Shown in pieces: positions 6,867-7,240 of a DNA stretch of 7,240 nucleotides. How positions within the stretch are numbered: position 1 is the stretch's first letter; each line of letters starts with the position of its first letter. This DNA comes from Fidelibacterota bacterium (lineage in GTDB: Bacteria; Fidelibacterota; UBA2242), in NCBI GenBank assembly GCA_030655795.1, contig JAUSPJ010000383.1:1-7240 (forward strand). The letters are read 5' to 3'. The position numbers and the translations under genes are program-made. The notes under the pieces are model-generated. The model was given only the letters and a program-made list of their open reading frames with translations. It searched no databases and was not told where the DNA came from.

Positions 6867-7240
6867 ATGCGTTTAATTAGTGCTTTGGGTTATGTAATTC
6901 TTCTGGTTTTTGCATGGTCAATTTCCACGAATCGTAAGAATATCAACTGGCGGGTTATCGGTTGGGGAGCCGCAATTCAGGTTGCCTTTGCAGGCTTTAT
7001 TTTTATCATTCCGGCCGGCGCAAAAGTATTCATGTTTATTAACCGGGTGGTCATTGCTGTTCTTGATTCTGCCGCAGCGGGTACTGTATTCGTATTCGGA
7101 CGATTGGCTATCGGGCCTGGAATGACCGGAAATGCGGGGGAAACTTCCCTGGGTTATTTCCTGGCTTTTCAGGCATTACCGACGATTGTATTTTTTGCTG
7201 CGCTGGTTGCTATCCTTTATTATTTTGGTATAATGAATAA
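6867..7240 (+). CDS. Concentrative nucleoside transporter (CNT/NupC family), N-terminal part, runs off the window end
   Basis: This is an inner-membrane symporter family that takes up nucleosides with Na+ or H+. The 124 visible residues are open to the window end; full members have about 400-430. Residues 4-19 (ISALGYVILLVFAWSI) form a first membrane helix, then a short basic loop (STNRKNINWR), and a second helix spans about 29-50 (VIGWGAAIQVAFAGFIFIIPAG). Residues 74-79 (VFVFGR) match the N-terminal NupC domain pattern. LGYFLAFQALPTIVFFAALVAILYYFGIMN (95-124) matches the hallmark LPTIIFF.AL...LYY.G.M segment of bacterial CNT carriers. The substrate-binding core lies beyond the window, so specificity (adenosine, inosine, pyrimidines) and coupling ion cannot be read. 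Placement directly after SAH hydrolase suggests a nucleoside linked to SAH breakdown, such as adenosine or inosine; that is inference. Confidence 0.88.
   Translation, partial: MRLISALGYVILLVFAWSISTNRKNINWRVIGWGAAIQVAFAGFIFIIPAGAKVFMFINRVVIAVLDSAAAGTVFVFGRLAIGPGMTGNAGETSLGYFLAFQALPTIVFFAALVAILYYFGIMN

Noticed and set aside
6910..7125. 71-codon plus-strand frame near the right edge
   Set aside because: It is out of frame with the CNT transporter starting at 6867, whose translation shows clear family motifs and a good ribosome binding site.

Overview
The window is about 7.2 kb of moderately AT-rich bacterial DNA carrying six genes, all on the + strand. The gaps are short (11, 37, 93, 24 and 12 bases), so it reads as one operon or two adjacent ones. 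Both edges cut genes: the first lacks its 5' end and the last lacks its 3' end. The organism is a diderm, because TonB-dependent outer-membrane receptors and lipoproteins are present. A CarboxypepD_reg-like domain in front of a receptor plug, and an acidic stretch right after a lipoprotein cysteine, are typical of the Bacteroidota/FCB group (Bacteroidota, Calditrichota, Marinimicrobia, KSB1 and relatives). The exact phylum cannot be fixed from this window.

Layout. Positions 1-1253 hold the barrel part of a TonB-dependent receptor. Positions 1265-3451 hold a second, complete paralogous receptor with signal peptide, carboxypeptidase-regulatory-like domain, plug and barrel. Positions 3489-4508 hold a lipoprotein that divides into seven beta-propeller blades. 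A 28-base hairpin (4543-4570) lies in the only sizeable gap. Positions 4602-5606 hold a lipoprotein substrate-binding protein of the BtuF/helical-backbone metal-receptor family. Positions 5631-6854 hold a short, archaeal/Thermotoga-type S-adenosylhomocysteine hydrolase. From 6867 to the window end is the N-terminal part of a concentrative (CNT/NupC-type) nucleoside transporter.

How they may work together. The first four genes look like a corrinoid (vitamin B12) capture and import set. A surface seven-bladed propeller lipoprotein beside a BtuB-like receptor is the arrangement known as BtuB-BtuG in gut Bacteroides, and the BtuF-like protein would take over in the periplasm. The ABC permease and ATPase (BtuC, BtuD) are not in the window. 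The last two genes concern the methyl cycle: SAH hydrolase releases homocysteine, which B12-dependent methionine synthase can remethylate, plus a nucleoside that a CNT carrier could move. The cobalamin assignment and this coupling are inferences from family resemblance and gene order. No cobalamin riboswitch is visible, and the operon's promoter presumably lies upstream of the window.
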